Positions 28,858-38,392 are shown, counted from the first letter of the stretch. The stretch: DNA of 64,000 nt from JACCZR01 sp963844805 (GCA_963844805.1 CAWJPU010000009.1:434001-498000); one strand, 5' to 3'. A program made the numbers and translations. The notes: generated from the letters alone by a model not told the origin.

Positions 28858-28961
28858 ACGTCAACCCCGGTGCACCGGTTGCGAGCACCCCTCCGCGAAA
28901 CTCCTCAGCCGGGCTGAGCGTTTCTTCCGGGAGTGCACGCGGTCCGCGCCGCGGGCCGCCG

Positions 28962-29579
28962 CTAGCGCTCGATGACCCCGCGGGCCTCCTCGAGGAAGTC
29001 GGGGTGGACGGTGTGGCCCATCGGGTACTCGCGGTACAGCACGTCGGCGCCGGCCTCGGTCAGGCGGTCGCGGGCGTCGCGGCCGAACTCGACCCCGATG
29101 ATCGGGTCCTGGGCGCCGTGGGAGATCGCCACCGGCACCCCGCGGCTCAGCTCGAGCTCCAGCCCCTCGACGGTGGGGATGAAGCTGCTCATCGCCACGA
29201 TCGCCCTCGGCGCAGGGCGGTCCTCGCCGAGCCCGAGCGCGTACGACATGACGCCGCCCTGGGAGAAGCCGCCGAGCACGGTCTGCGAGTGGTCGAGGCC
29301 GTGCTCCGCCAGCGTCGCGTCCAGCCAGGCGGTCAGCTCGGGGTACGTCGCCCAGAAGGTCGCCGGGTCCGGGTAGCCGATCCGGGCCACCGCATACCAG
29401 TGCGCCCCGCCCGGCGGCAGCGACAGCGGCCCGCGCGGCGACAGCCCGAGCAGCTTGCGCTCGGGATCGAGCATGTCGAACAGCGGGAACAGGTCGTTCT
29501 CGTCGGTGCCGCGCCCGTGCATCAGCACCAGCGCGCCCTCGGGGTCGCCCGCGGCCGGGCGGTCGCGGTGGCCGATCAC
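28962..29579 (-). CDS. MhqD-like carboxylesterase/phospholipase-family hydrolase
   Basis: A 205-residue alpha/beta hydrolase of the dienelactone/carboxylesterase type. Motifs: VLMHGRGTDENDLFPL, nucleophile in LGGFSQGGVMSYALG, acid in ISHGAQDPIIGVEFGRDAR and His in YPMGHTVHPDF. In Bacillus the related MhqD hydrolase is in quinone-detoxification loci under the MarR repressor MhqR. Here a MarR gene is divergent 83 nt away, which supports a similar role. The GTG 29579 start overlaps the stop of a 14-codon leader ORF. No independent ribosome site is obvious, so translation is probably coupled. Confidence 0.75.
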   Translation of the reverse strand: MIGHRDRPAAGDPEGALVLMHGRGTDENDLFPLFDMLDPERKLLGLSPRGPLSLPPGGAHWYAVARIGYPDPATFWATYPELTAWLDATLAEHGLDHSQTVLGGFSQGGVMSYALGLGEDRPAPRAIVAMSSFIPTVEGLELELSRGVPVAISHGAQDPIIGVEFGRDARDRLTEAGADVLYREYPMGHTVHPDFLEEARGVIER

Positions 29580-29620
29580 CGGACCACCTCGCGCGGGTGG
29601 CGGATTCCTTCGAGGCGCAT
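29576..29620 (-). CDS. 14-codon leader ORF, possible remnant of an mhqO-like dioxygenase
   Basis: The ORF MRLEGIRHPREVVR starts at ATG 29620 behind a GGAAGGG ribosome site and its TGA overlaps the hydrolase GTG. MRLEGI[RH]H is how many VOC-type ring-cleaving dioxygenases (MhqO-like) begin, and such genes often precede mhqD. It may be the two ends of a dioxygenase gene joined by an internal deletion, or just a coupling leader. Confidence 0.4.
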   Translation of the reverse strand: MRLEGIRHPREVVR

Positions 29621-29634
29621 CGCGTGTCCCTTCC

Positions 29635-29656
29635 ATGTAGTTGCCTGTGCAAACAT
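29635..29656. promoter_or_regulatory. Candidate MarR operator
   Basis: The gap between the leader ORF and the MarR gene contains TTGCCTGTGCAA (29641-29652), a TTGC/GCAA inverted repeat, flanked by ATGT and ACAT. Its position between divergent genes suits a MarR site. It is imperfect because the outer arms are offset by two bases. Confidence 0.45.
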
Positions 29657-29662
29657 AGCCGT

Positions 29663-30103
29663 GTGAAACAGGAGCATCTCAGCGCCGACGAGCTCGCCGC
29701 GTGGCGCGGCTTCCTGCGGGTGCACTCCGAGCTGACCCAGCGCCTCGACGCCGAGCTGCGCGCCGAGCACGACCTGCCGCTGACCTCGTACGAGGTGCTC
29801 CTGTTCCTCAACGACTCCCCCGAGGGCGGCCTGCGCATGTCCGAGCTGGCCGACAGCGTGCTGCTCAGCCGCAGCGGCCTCACCCGCCTGGTGGACCGCC
29901 TGCAGCAGCGGGGACTGGTGGCGCGCGCCGACTCGCCCGAGGACGGCCGCGGCTGCCTGGCTGTGATCACCGACGCCGGCCGCGAGCAGTTCGCGGCCGC
30001 TCGCGGGACCCATCTCGCCGGCGTGCGGCGGCTGTTCCTGGAGCGGCTCTCCGCGGCTCGGCGCCGCGAGCTGGCCGGCGCGTGGGAGGAGCTGCTCGCC
30101 TAG
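29663..30103 (+). CDS. MarR-family transcriptional regulator
   Basis: A 146-residue MarR protein. The winged helix includes LTSYEVLLFLNDSPEGGLRM, SELADSVLLSRSGLTRLVDRL and the wing with the Asp-Arg pair VARADSPEDGRGCLAVIT. The N-terminal and C-terminal helices form the dimer. GTG 29663 is chosen because upstream codons run into the divergent promoter. It probably represses the divergent hydrolase and itself, and responds to a phenolic or quinone ligand if the MhqR analogy holds. Its TAG stop shares CTAG with the convergent MocR gene. Confidence 0.85.
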   Translation: MKQEHLSADELAAWRGFLRVHSELTQRLDAELRAEHDLPLTSYEVLLFLNDSPEGGLRMSELADSVLLSRSGLTRLVDRLQQRGLVARADSPEDGRGCLAVITDAGREQFAAARGTHLAGVRRLFLERLSAARRRELAGAWEELLA

Positions 30104-31599
30104 GAGAAGGTCATCGCGCCGGTCCCGCGGGCGCGGCGGCGCACCTCGCGCAAGGCGCGAGCCAGGCGCCTGATGCCCTCCTCCACCTCGTCGGGAGGGA
30201 GCAGCGAGAACGACAGGCGCATCGACGTCTGCACCCGCCGCTCCACGGTCACCGCCCCGCCGGGCACGTAGCCCACGCCGTGGCGGATCGCCTCGCCGTA
30301 GAGCAGCCGCTCGTCCACCGGTCGCTCGAGTGTCGCCCACACGTGGTGGCCGCCGTGGGGCACGGTCGCGTGGACCTCGCCGGGCAGGTGGCGCTCGAGG
30401 GCCGCCAGCAGCAAGTCGCGCCGCCGGCGGTAGATCGGCGCGGTCTTCCCGAGGTGCTGCTCGTACCCACCGCCGGCCAGGTAGCGCGCGGCGATGTGCT
30501 GCATGAGCGTGGCGCTGTGGAAGTCGCTCTCCAGCTTGAGCATCGCGAGCCGCTCGCGCACGGGGCCGCGCGACGCGATCCAGCCGACGCGCAGCCCGCC
30601 GCCCACGGTCTTGGAGAGCGAGTCGACGTAGATCACGTGAGCCGGTGCGAGCTCGCGCAGGGCCTGGGGCTCGGCCCCGTCGAAGCGCAGGTCGCCGTAG
30701 ACGCCGTCCTCCATCACCATCAGGTTCCGCTCGCGGGCCAGCGCGGCCAGGCGCTCACGCCGCTCGGGCGAGAGGTCGGCGCCCGTCGGGTTCTGGCAGC
30801 CGGACTGCAGCGCGACCAGCTTCAGCTCGTGCCTCCCCACCAGTTCCTCGAGCGCGTCCACGTCGAGCCCCTGCGCGTCTACCGGCACGCCGATCACGCG
30901 CGCGCGGTTGGCGCGCAGCACCGAAAGCAGACCGGAGTACGTGGGCGACTCGACGGCCACGGCGTCGCCCGGCTCCACCAGGGCGCGCACGGTGAGGTCG
31001 ATCGCCTGCTGGGCGCCGGAGGTGACCAGGATCTCCTCGGAGTCGGTGGCGAAGCCGACCTTGCGCCCGCGGTCGGCGACCTCCTCGCGCAGGGCATCCA
31101 GCCCAGGCGCGGTCAGGTAGGTGAAGGCGGCCGCGCCCTCCTCGTCGAGGACGTCGCGCGTGATCTGCGCCAGCTCCTCGGTGGGGTAGAGGTCCGGCGA
31201 GGGCCAGCCGGTGCCGAGCGAGATCACGTTGGCGTCGCCCGCGAAGGCGAACACGTCGGCCAGCGACTCCTCCGAATACGACGGGGCGCGGTCGGGCAGG
31301 GCCAGGCTCTGCCAGTCGTCGCCGTGCTCCTCCCCGGCGCTGGGCGTGAGCGTGCGGACGAAGGTCCCGCGCCCGACGGTGGCGGTCACGTAGCCCTCCT
31401 CGGCCAGGCGCCGGTACACGCGCGCGGCGGTGAGGTGGTTCACGCCGGCCTCCTCCGCCAGCGCCCGCGTGGGCGGGAGCTTCTCCCCGGGCTCGAGCTC
31501 CCCGGCGTCGATCGCCGCGGCGAAGCGGTCGGCGATCTGCTGGGTGACCGAGACCGGCCCGTCTCGGTCGATGTCGTTCAATGTGATCTTGTAGGACAT
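30100..31599 (-). CDS. MocR-type GntR/aminotransferase-fusion regulator
   Basis: A 499-residue two-domain regulator. The N-terminal GntR winged helix (about residues 1-75) has QQIADRFAAAIDAGELEPGE, LPPTRALAEEAGVNHLTAAR and GYVTATVGRGTFV. The C-terminal fold type I aminotransferase domain carries the PLP lysine in YVDSLSKTVGGGLRVGW and the phosphate-binding region TSGAQQAIDLTVRAL. MocR proteins use PLP as a sensor (PdxR, GabR, EhuR are examples) or act as enzymes. I start at ATG 31599. It is divergent from a small gene at 31635 with a 35-nt gap that holds a possible operator. The target pathway is unknown. Confidence 0.88.
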   Translation of the reverse strand: MSYKITLNDIDRDGPVSVTQQIADRFAAAIDAGELEPGEKLPPTRALAEEAGVNHLTAARVYRRLAEEGYVTATVGRGTFVRTLTPSAGEEHGDDWQSLALPDRAPSYSEESLADVFAFAGDANVISLGTGWPSPDLYPTEELAQITRDVLDEEGAAAFTYLTAPGLDALREEVADRGRKVGFATDSEEILVTSGAQQAIDLTVRALVEPGDAVAVESPTYSGLLSVLRANRARVIGVPVDAQGLDVDALEELVGRHELKLVALQSGCQNPTGADLSPERRERLAALARERNLMVMEDGVYGDLRFDGAEPQALRELAPAHVIYVDSLSKTVGGGLRVGWIASRGPVRERLAMLKLESDFHSATLMQHIAARYLAGGGYEQHLGKTAPIYRRRRDLLLAALERHLPGEVHATVPHGGHHVWATLERPVDERLLYGEAIRHGVGYVPGGAVTVERRVQTSMRLSFSLLPPDEVEEGIRRLARALREVRRRARGTGAMTFS

Positions 31600-31612
31600 T
31601 GCAATCGCTCTA

Positions 31613-31625
31613 TGTACGTCATACA
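31613..31625. promoter_or_regulatory. Candidate GntR/MocR operator
   Basis: TGTACGTCATACA forms a TGTA/TACA inverted repeat with a 5-nt centre, similar in shape to GntR sites, in the 35-nt gap between the MocR gene and the divergent small gene. Confidence 0.35.
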
Positions 31626-31634
31626 GTACCCCAC

Positions 31635-31973
31635 ATGACCCGCACAATCAACACAGACTCCCTAACCGTTCGACGTGCGGGCGCGCAGGACGCCGCCCAG
31701 TTGCTGCGTCTCGCGGCCCTCGACAGCGCGGACGTGCCCACGGGCGACGTCCTCCTGGCCGAGAGCTCCGGACAGCTGCTGGCCGCCCTCTCGCTCGCCG
31801 ATGGCCATGTGGTGGCCGACCCCTTCGAGCACACGGCCGAGATGGTCGACGTGCTCCGCCTACGCGCCGCTCAGCTGGTTCAGGTCGAGGCGCCGAAGAG
31901 GATCGCCAGCTGGCGCGACTGGATCACCAGCGTGCCGTCCGGCATCCAGAGCTCGCCGTCCTCGTCGAAGTAG
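31635..31973 (+). CDS. Small protein of an uncharacterised family (paralogue of the gene at 50346)
   Basis: The conserved part is about 85 residues: MTRTINTDSLTVRRAGAQ, then LRLAALDSADVPTGDVLLAE, LLAALSLADGHVVADPF and TAEMVDVLRLRAAQL. A second copy of the core lies at 50346-50576 (DALAGELNGEMVAV, DGLVVAHPFRATAAVVDLL). No function is known. The open frame runs 94 nt into the convergent thioesterase gene. Residues after RLRAAQLV look unlike the family, so the natural stop may be displaced by an indel. It is divergent from MocR. Confidence 0.55.
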   Translation: MTRTINTDSLTVRRAGAQDAAQLLRLAALDSADVPTGDVLLAESSGQLLAALSLADGHVVADPFEHTAEMVDVLRLRAAQLVQVEAPKRIASWRDWITSVPSGIQSSPSSSK

Positions 31974-32680
31974 CCGTCGCGCACCTGGGCCGAGCGGAAG
32001 CGGCCCAGGAGCAGCGCGTCGGGCTGCGGCAGCGGCGCGCGGAAGTACACGCTCATCTCCACGGTGGGTGCCGGCGCCAGGCCGGCCAACCGCGGCCACG
32101 GGGCCGGGTACCAGGCGTCGGCCAGCACGCACAGGGCGGCCGCGTCGATCTCCCGGGGCTCGCGCAGGCCCATCCACCCTCCCGTCAGGGCGCTGTCGGC
32201 GCGTGAGAACGGCTCCGAGCCGAAGCGCGACTGCATCGACAGGAGGTCGACGAAGTTGGGCGCGTCCGCTCCAGGCAGCTCGCGACGCGGCTGCTCGCGC
32301 GCGCCCGGCGGGTCCACCTCGGGCATGGCCGACTCGGTCAGCTCCGGGCTCTCCCGCGGGCCGGCGAAGGTGGCGAGCGCCAGCCCGATCAGCTTCCCCT
32401 CCTGCTCCAGGCGGGCGCTGGCGTTGGTGAGCCCGCGGCCGGCGCGCTCGATCACCGGCCTGACCGTCACCGCACCGTCCGCGGGCGGGCGCAGGAACTG
32501 CACCGTGAGCGACCGGGCCTGGCGCGACGGGTCGGCCACCGCCTTCTCGAGCCCGCGCAGGATCAGCGCCATCACGAACCCGCCGAGCGGGCCGCGGGGG
32601 GTCCACCAGTGGCCCTCGATCTGGCCCTCCCACTCGCCTTCGCCCAGCGGGCGCAGGACCAGGTCCTCGTCGAAGCTCAC
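31880..32680 (-). CDS. TesB-like acyl-CoA thioesterase-family protein
   Basis: A 266-residue double-hotdog protein of the TesB-like thioesterase type. The N-terminal hotdog has WWTPRGPLGGFVMALILRGL and SLTVQFLRPPADGAVTVRPV. The second hotdog has GGWMGLREPREIDAAALCVL, DAWYPAPWPRL and the closing MSVYFRAPLPQPDALLLGRF. It would hydrolyse acyl-CoA thioesters; catalytic Asp/Thr/Gln positions cannot be assigned with confidence. It stands alone on the minus strand, 26 nt from the divergent ABC transporter operon. Confidence 0.75.
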   Translation of the reverse strand: MSFDEDLVLRPLGEGEWEGQIEGHWWTPRGPLGGFVMALILRGLEKAVADPSRQARSLTVQFLRPPADGAVTVRPVIERAGRGLTNASARLEQEGKLIGLALATFAGPRESPELTESAMPEVDPPGAREQPRRELPGADAPNFVDLLSMQSRFGSEPFSRADSALTGGWMGLREPREIDAAALCVLADAWYPAPWPRLAGLAPAPTVEMSVYFRAPLPQPDALLLGRFRSAQVRDGYFDEDGELWMPDGTLVIQSRQLAILFGAST

Positions 32681-32706
32681 CGGGGGATGAATACCGTGCC
32701 TGGCCG

Positions 32707-33668
<962 letters not shown>

Positions 33669-33672
<4 letters not shown>

Positions 33673-34437
33673 TCCAGGCTCTCGGCGACTCCCTGGTGCT
33701 GGCCCGGCGCAACCTGCTGCGGATCCCGCGCGCGCCCGATCTGCTGCTGTCGTTCACCGTCCAGCCGGTGATGTTCGTGCTGCTGTTCGCCTACGTGTTC
33801 GGCGGGGCGATCGAGACGCCCGGCTTCGACGACTACAAGGACTTCCTGATGCCGGGGATCATCACCCAGAGCATCGCCTTCGGCGGCTTCATCACCGCGA
33901 TCGGGCTCAGCGAGGACCTCAACAAGGGCCTGATCGACCGCTTCCGCTCGCTGCCCATGGCCCGGTCGGCCGTGCTGGCAGGCCGGACCGCCGCGGACGT
34001 GGTGACCAACGTGGTCTCGCTGACGATCATGATCATCGTCGGGCTGATCATCGGCTTCGACTTCAAGACCGGCCCGCCGCAGGTGATCGCCGGCGTCTTG
34101 CCTGCTGCTGTTCTTCGGCTACGTCTTCTCCTGGATCTTCGCCTTCTTCGGGCTGAAGTCGTCCTCGCCGGAGTCCGCGCAGTCGCTCGGCTTCATAACC
34201 GTGTTCCCGCTGACCTTCATCTCGTCGGCCTTCGTGCCCACCGACTCCATGCCCGAAGCGCTGCAGACCTTCGCCGACGTGAACCCGTTCACGGTGGTGG
34301 TCAACGCAGTGCGCCACCTGTGGCTGGACACCCCGGCCGGCAACTCCGTGTGGGGCGCGCTGGCTTGGTCGGTGGGCCTTCTCGCCGTGTTCGCGCCGCT
34401 GTCGGTGCGGACCTACCGGCGGGCCGCAGTCAAGTAA
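33669..34437 (+). CDS. DrrB-like ABC-2 permease (frameshifted)
   Basis: An approximately 255-residue ABC-2 permease with six hydrophobic helices. Start is GTG 33669 (IQALGDSLVLARRNLLRIPR). Family motifs are FGGAIETPGFDDYKDFLMPG, RFRSLPMARSAVLAGRT and the C-terminal AFVPTDSMPEALQTFADVNP then FTVVVNAVRHLW. The frame breaks at 34101: VL, then an extra C, then LLLFFGYVFSWIFAFFGLKS. Removing one base gives one normal protein ending at 34437. It partners the DrrA-like ATPase. Confidence 0.85.
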
Positions 34438-34554
34438 GTCAGGGTCATGTCCTTGTCGCCGTGCTCGCCCGAGGCGGTCACCAGCGCCGCGTCTTTGGCC
34501 GCGAGGGCCAGCCGCATGTTTCGGTCACGAGCCGTCATGCAACCCTGATACCGG

Positions 34555-35112
34555 GTGAACCGGGCGCACCACTTCTACTGCTCGAGAGAGGCGTGGAAGC
34601 GCCACGTGCGCGAGGACCTGGTGCCCGCGGCGCTCGACGGCGTCGAGCTGGGCGAGGACGTCCTGGAGGTGGGGCCCGGCTTCGGGCCGGCGACGGACGC
34701 GCTGGCCGCGCGGGTGCCCCGGCTGACCGCGCTGGAGATCGACCCGGGCCTCGCCGCCAAGCTGCGCGAGCGGCTGGGCGAGCGGGTGAGGGTGCAGGAG
34801 GGTGACGGGGCGCGGCTGCCGTTCGCCGACGGCTCGTTCACAGGAGCGGCCTGCTTCACGATGCTCCACCACGTCCCCACCCGCGAGCTGCAGGACCGCC
34901 TGTTCGCCGAGGTACGCCGCGTGGTGCGCCCGGACGGGAGCTTCGCCGGCACCGACAGCACCGGGCGGGGCATCGGCTTCGCGCTCCTGCACGTCGGCGA
35001 CGTGCGCAACGTGCTCGACCCGCGGGAGCTCCCGGGACGCCTCCAGCGGGCCGGGTTCGGGCAGGCACGGGTGGACTGGAACGCGGACACGCTGCGCTTT
35101 CGCGCGTCGTGA
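34555..35112 (+). CDS. Class I SAM-dependent methyltransferase
   Basis: A 185-residue methyltransferase. Motif I is DVLEVGPGFGPATDALA, the acidic post-I residue is in LTALEIDPGLA, motif II is in ARLPFADGSFTGAACFTMLH, and RVVRPDGSFAGTDS is the later strand. The start GTG 34555 follows about 117 bases of non-coding sequence after the permease. The stop overlaps the GTG of the AlkZ-like glycosylase gene (GTGA), so the two are translated together. The substrate is unknown; MHHFYCSREAWKRH-like N-termini occur on small-molecule methyltransferases. Confidence 0.8.
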   Translation: MNRAHHFYCSREAWKRHVREDLVPAALDGVELGEDVLEVGPGFGPATDALAARVPRLTALEIDPGLAAKLRERLGERVRVQEGDGARLPFADGSFTGAACFTMLHHVPTRELQDRLFAEVRRVVRPDGSFAGTDSTGRGIGFALLHVGDVRNVLDPRELPGRLQRAGFGQARVDWNADTLRFRAS

Positions 35113-36146
35113 CCGAGCGGGTCCTGAGCGGGCAGGCGCTCAACCGCGCGCTGCTGGCTCGCCAGCTCCTCATCGAGCGGGCAAAGCTGACGCTTCCGCG
35201 GGCGCTGGAGCGCGTGGGCGGTATCCAGGCGCAGTACGCCCCCTCCATGTACGTGGGGCTGTGGTCACGGCTGGAGGGCTTCGAGCGCGACGCGCTGACC
35301 CGCGCGCTGGAGGAGCGCCGCGTGATCCAGGCCACGCTCATGCGCTCGACGATCCACCTGGTCTCGCGCGGCGACTACTGGCCGCTGACCGCTGCGGTGC
35401 GGGAGCCGCGGCGGGAGTCGTTCGTGCGCGCGACCCGGCCCCGACCCGAGCCGCGCCGGATGGCCGCTGCGGCCCGCATGGCGCGCGCGCGGCTGGCGCG
35501 CGGGCCGATGCGCCGGCGCGAGATCGAGGAGCTGATCGGCCGCGACCGCTTTCGCTGGCTCGGGCTGTGGCTCGACATGGTGCGCGTGCCGCCCTCCGGC
35601 ACCTGGCACCGCCGGCGCGCCGACCTGTTCGGGCTCGCCGAGCACTGGGTCGGCCCACCCGACACAGACCCGCTCGACGGCCGGGAGCTGCTGGTCAAGC
35701 GCTACCTGCGCGGCTTCGGGCCCGCCAGCCGCAATGACATCGCCAGCTTCACCGGCCTCACCCTGACTCAGGTCGACTTCACGCTCGAGGCGCTGGCGCT
35801 GCGCCGCTTCTCCGCCGAGGACGGCGGCGAGCTGGTCGACCTTCAGCGGGCGCCGCTGCCCGCGCCCGACACTCCGGCGCCCGCCCGCCTGCTGCCCACC
35901 TGGGACGCCACGCTGCTGGCCCACGTCCGGCGAACGGGTCTGCTGCCCGAGGAGCACCGCGGCAAGGTCTTCCACGTCAAGGCGCCGCAGTCGTTCCCGA
36001 CCTTCCTCGTGGACGGGCGCGTGGCGGGAAAGTGGCGGATGGAGGACGGGCGGCTGGAGCTGGACCCCTTCGGCCGGCTCGACGCCCGCGACCGGCGCGA
36101 GCTCCAGGCCGAGGGCGAGCGGCTGGCCGAGCTCTACGCGGGCTGA
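35109..36146 (+). CDS. AlkZ/YcaQ-like DNA glycosylase (HTH_42 family)
   Basis: A 345-residue winged-helix protein of the HTH_42 family, which includes the crosslink-unhooking DNA glycosylases Streptomyces AlkZ and E. coli YcaQ. The catalytic Gln-x-Gln motif is present as GIQAQ (residues 40 and 42), at almost the same position as in AlkZ, followed by the family block VGLWSRLEGF and TLMRSTIHLVSRGDYWPL. The middle winged helices include LLVKRYLRGFGPASRNDIAS and the C-terminal strand region LLPTWDATLLAH. Excision of alkylated bases or interstrand crosslinks is the expected activity. It is co-translated with a methyltransferase, downstream of a DrrAB-like exporter. A paralogue is at 40950. Confidence 0.82.
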   Translation: MTERVLSGQALNRALLARQLLIERAKLTLPRALERVGGIQAQYAPSMYVGLWSRLEGFERDALTRALEERRVIQATLMRSTIHLVSRGDYWPLTAAVREPRRESFVRATRPRPEPRRMAAAARMARARLARGPMRRREIEELIGRDRFRWLGLWLDMVRVPPSGTWHRRRADLFGLAEHWVGPPDTDPLDGRELLVKRYLRGFGPASRNDIASFTGLTLTQVDFTLEALALRRFSAEDGGELVDLQRAPLPAPDTPAPARLLPTWDATLLAHVRRTGLLPEEHRGKVFHVKAPQSFPTFLVDGRVAGKWRMEDGRLELDPFGRLDARDRRELQAEGERLAELYAG

Positions 36147-36358
36147 AGAGCGAGCCGCAGCGCCTGCTCTTCGTTGAGGCCCACGTTCCAAGCCCGGTCA
36201 CACGCCGGGCAGCGGCAATTGGCGTGCGCCTCCCAATCCCCCGTCTCGAGCTCCCAGCTGACGGCGCCGGTCAGGCAGACCGGGCACGCGAGCGAGGCGG
36301 CGACCAGCGGGGGAAGGTCGTCCCCGCGGAAGCTGGCTGTCTCCTCACGAACTCGCAC
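36134..36358 (-). CDS. Small zinc-ribbon protein
   Basis: A 74-residue protein with four cysteines in two knuckles, CPVC (about residues 25-28) and CPAC (about 50-53), plus Cys 48, forming a probable zinc ribbon. No other domain. It might be a small regulator or nucleic-acid-binding protein, but nothing in the sequence shows this. The last 13 bases overlap the convergent glycosylase gene. It is divergent from the epoxide-hydrolase-like gene, with 57 bases between starts. Confidence 0.55.
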   Translation of the reverse strand: MRVREETASFRGDDLPPLVAASLACPVCLTGAVSWELETGDWEAHANCRCPACDRAWNVGLNEEQALRLALQPA

Positions 36359-36415
36359 GCGTGCAGTCTTCCCACTTACCGTGAGTCGTCACCGGGGTTA
36401 CGCTGCGGCCGGGTG

Positions 36416-37217
36416 ATGCGTTGCAACGGCGTGGACCTGAATGTCGTCGAGGCCGGCGAGGGCCGGCCGGTGCTGCTGCTCCACGGCTTTCCCGACTCGC
36501 ACCGGCTGTGGCGCGAGCAGATCCCCGCGCTGGCGGAGACCGGGCACCGCGCGATCGCTCCCGACCTGCCGGGCTACGGCGAGTCGGAGGCACCCGCCGA
36601 GGCCGATGCCTATCGGATGCGCAACGTCGCCAAGGGGATCCTCGAGCTGCTGGACCGGCTGGGCGTGGAGCGGGCGTCCCTGGTGGGCCACGACTGGGGC
36701 GCCGCGCTCGCCTGGGGCCTCGCAGCGCGCGCGCCGGAGCGCGTCGACCACCTCGTCGCCCTGTCGGTCGGCCATCCCGCGGTGCCGCGCTCGCTCGGGC
36801 AGATGCGGGACTTCTGGTACATGCTGCTCTTCCAGGACCCGGCGGCGGAGGAGCTTCTCAGCGCGGACGACTGGGCCCTGTTTCGGGGCTGGATGAAGGG
36901 GGCCGAGGACCTCGACCGTTACCTCGAGGACCTGGCCCGTCCCGGCCGGCTGACCGCCGCGCTGAACTACTACCGCGCCAACCACAACGCGCGCGCGTTC
37001 GTCGGAGGCGGCCGCGTGCCGGACGTCACCCGCCCGACGCTCGGCATCTGGAGCACGCGCGACTTCGCCTGCCACGAGGTCCAGATGATCGACTCGGCCG
37101 ACCACGTGACCGGCCCGTGGCGCTACGAGCGCATCGACCGGCGCGGGGCACTGGATACCGCTGGCCGCCCCGCGGCGCCTGAACGACCTACTGGTGGAGT
37201 TCCTCCGCGAGCACTAG
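36416..37217 (+). CDS. Epoxide-hydrolase-like alpha/beta hydrolase (frameshifted at 3' end)
   Basis: An approximately 266-residue alpha/beta hydrolase. The oxyanion motif HGFPDSHRLW is of the epoxide-hydrolase HGxP type, and the nucleophile is Asp in VGHDWGAALAWGLA, as in epoxide hydrolases and haloalkane dehalogenases. The acid lies in WSTRDFACHEVQMIDSADH and the His in GAGHWIPLAAPRRL, which is reached only after dropping one extra C at 37139. The family opens epoxides to diols by an ester intermediate; lid tyrosines cannot be assigned surely. Start ATG 36416. It shares a CTAG stop with the convergent LtrA gene. Confidence 0.8.
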
Positions 37218-38392
37218 CCGGCCAGCTGGTGGCGCATCTTGTCGCGCAGCTCGGCGAAGTGGATGACCTCGTAGACGATCACCGCGCTGAGCGCGGCCAG
37301 GGCGACGGCCACGGCGCCGACCGCCGGGATCTCCTTGGCGACCGGGACCATCGCGAGCAGGAACAGCGCGCAGACGAGGCGCTGCGTGCTGAAGCGGTGG
37401 ATGTTGCGCCAGCGGAACGCGACGTGCGCAAGGAGGTAGAGCGCGGTACCGCCCATCAGCGCGACCGCCGGAATGGTCTTGAGCGGGTCGTCGACGTGCT
37501 CCAGGGTCTTCTTCAGGCCCAGCGCCACCAGCACGATGCCGGCAACCATCGGCAGGTGGAGGAACGAGAAGGAGTCGCGAGCGATCTCGTTCTGCTCGCG
37601 CCCGACCTTGGCGTTCGACAATCGCCGCTCGGCCACGAGCGCGACCACGTCGAAGTACAGCCACCACATCGCCGCCGCCACCCCCGTGCCCAGCGAGGCG
37701 GCGAGGACCACCCCCATGTCCACCTCGCTCGAGGCTCCGGCGCCGATCGCCACGATCGACTCGCCCAGCGCGATGATGATGATCAGCCCGTGGCGCTCGG
37801 CGAAGTGCGCGGGCACGAGCTTCCAGCCCTCCGCTCCGAAGAAGTAGGGGCCGGCCATGTCGAGCACCAGGGCGAGCGCCCACAGCCCGCCCTGAAGCGC
37901 GCCGTCGGCGAACGAGGCGGCGGTCAGGATGCCGACGCCGATGGCCGTGCTCACGGCCAAGCCGATGACCGACGAGCGCAGGTTGGGGTCGTCGCGGCTC
38001 GCGACAACGAACAGCACGATCTGGCCGATCCTCACGACGCCATAGGCGACGGCGAACCGCAGCGCGTTGTCGTCGAAGGCCTCGGGGACGCACAGGGCCG
38101 CCACCAGCAGCGCGGCCATCGCGCCGAACATGGCCAGCCGCACGACCCCCTCCTCGGGGTCCACCACGCTGGTCAGCCAGGCGTAGCCGACCCAGGACCA
38201 CCACAGCACGCCCAGGATCAGCAGCCCCCGGGCCAGGCCCTCCCAGCTCGGGTCGTCGGCCATCAGCGCCGTGCACTGGGTGAGCGCGAGCACGAAGACC
38301 AGGTCGAAGAACAGCTCCAGCGGGGTGACCGTCTCCTTGTCGCGCAGGACCGCGGTCAGGCGCGGGGCCCGGCCTGCGACGCCGGCTTCCAC
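37214..38392 (-). CDS. ltrA: LtrA-family membrane protein
   Basis: A 392-residue polytopic membrane protein of the low-temperature-requirement A family. It shows the family signatures VTPLELFFDLVFVLALTQ near the N-terminus, ERHGLIIIIALGESIVAIGA and about ten hydrophobic helices. LtrA was found in Listeria as needed for growth at low temperature; its transport role is not established. The GTG 38392 start overlaps the upstream TAG (TAGTG), which decides it over the longer in-frame alternatives. It forms one transcription unit with the genes running from 39302. Confidence 0.85.
   Translation of the reverse strand: MEAGVAGRAPRLTAVLRDKETVTPLELFFDLVFVLALTQCTALMADDPSWEGLARGLLILGVLWWSWVGYAWLTSVVDPEEGVVRLAMFGAMAALLVAALCVPEAFDDNALRFAVAYGVVRIGQIVLFVVASRDDPNLRSSVIGLAVSTAIGVGILTAASFADGALQGGLWALALVLDMAGPYFFGAEGWKLVPAHFAERHGLIIIIALGESIVAIGAGASSEVDMGVVLAASLGTGVAAAMWWLYFDVVALVAERRLSNAKVGREQNEIARDSFSFLHLPMVAGIVLVALGLKKTLEHVDDPLKTIPAVALMGGTALYLLAHVAFRWRNIHRFSTQRLVCALFLLAMVPVAKEIPAVGAVAVALAALSAVIVYEVIHFAELRDKMRHQLAG

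Noticed and set aside
26746..28917. 723-codon plus-strand open frame opposite the MMPL and PadR genes
   Set aside because: It is the antisense shadow of two well-recognised genes in high-GC DNA; its translation has no family motifs. The same applies to long frames opposite the cox genes (16101-19217), the ligase (8729-10171) and others.
31599..31634. Start of the small-gene frame at 31599 rather than 31635
   Set aside because: The first codons run through the divergent promoter/operator and the family begins at MTRTI (31635).
34413..34538. 42-codon minus-strand ORF in the gap after the DrrB-like permease
   Set aside because: It has an ATG but overlaps the permease end, has no clear ribosome site and no family likeness. 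The gap 34438-34554 may hold a decayed coding fragment, but I cannot support a gene.
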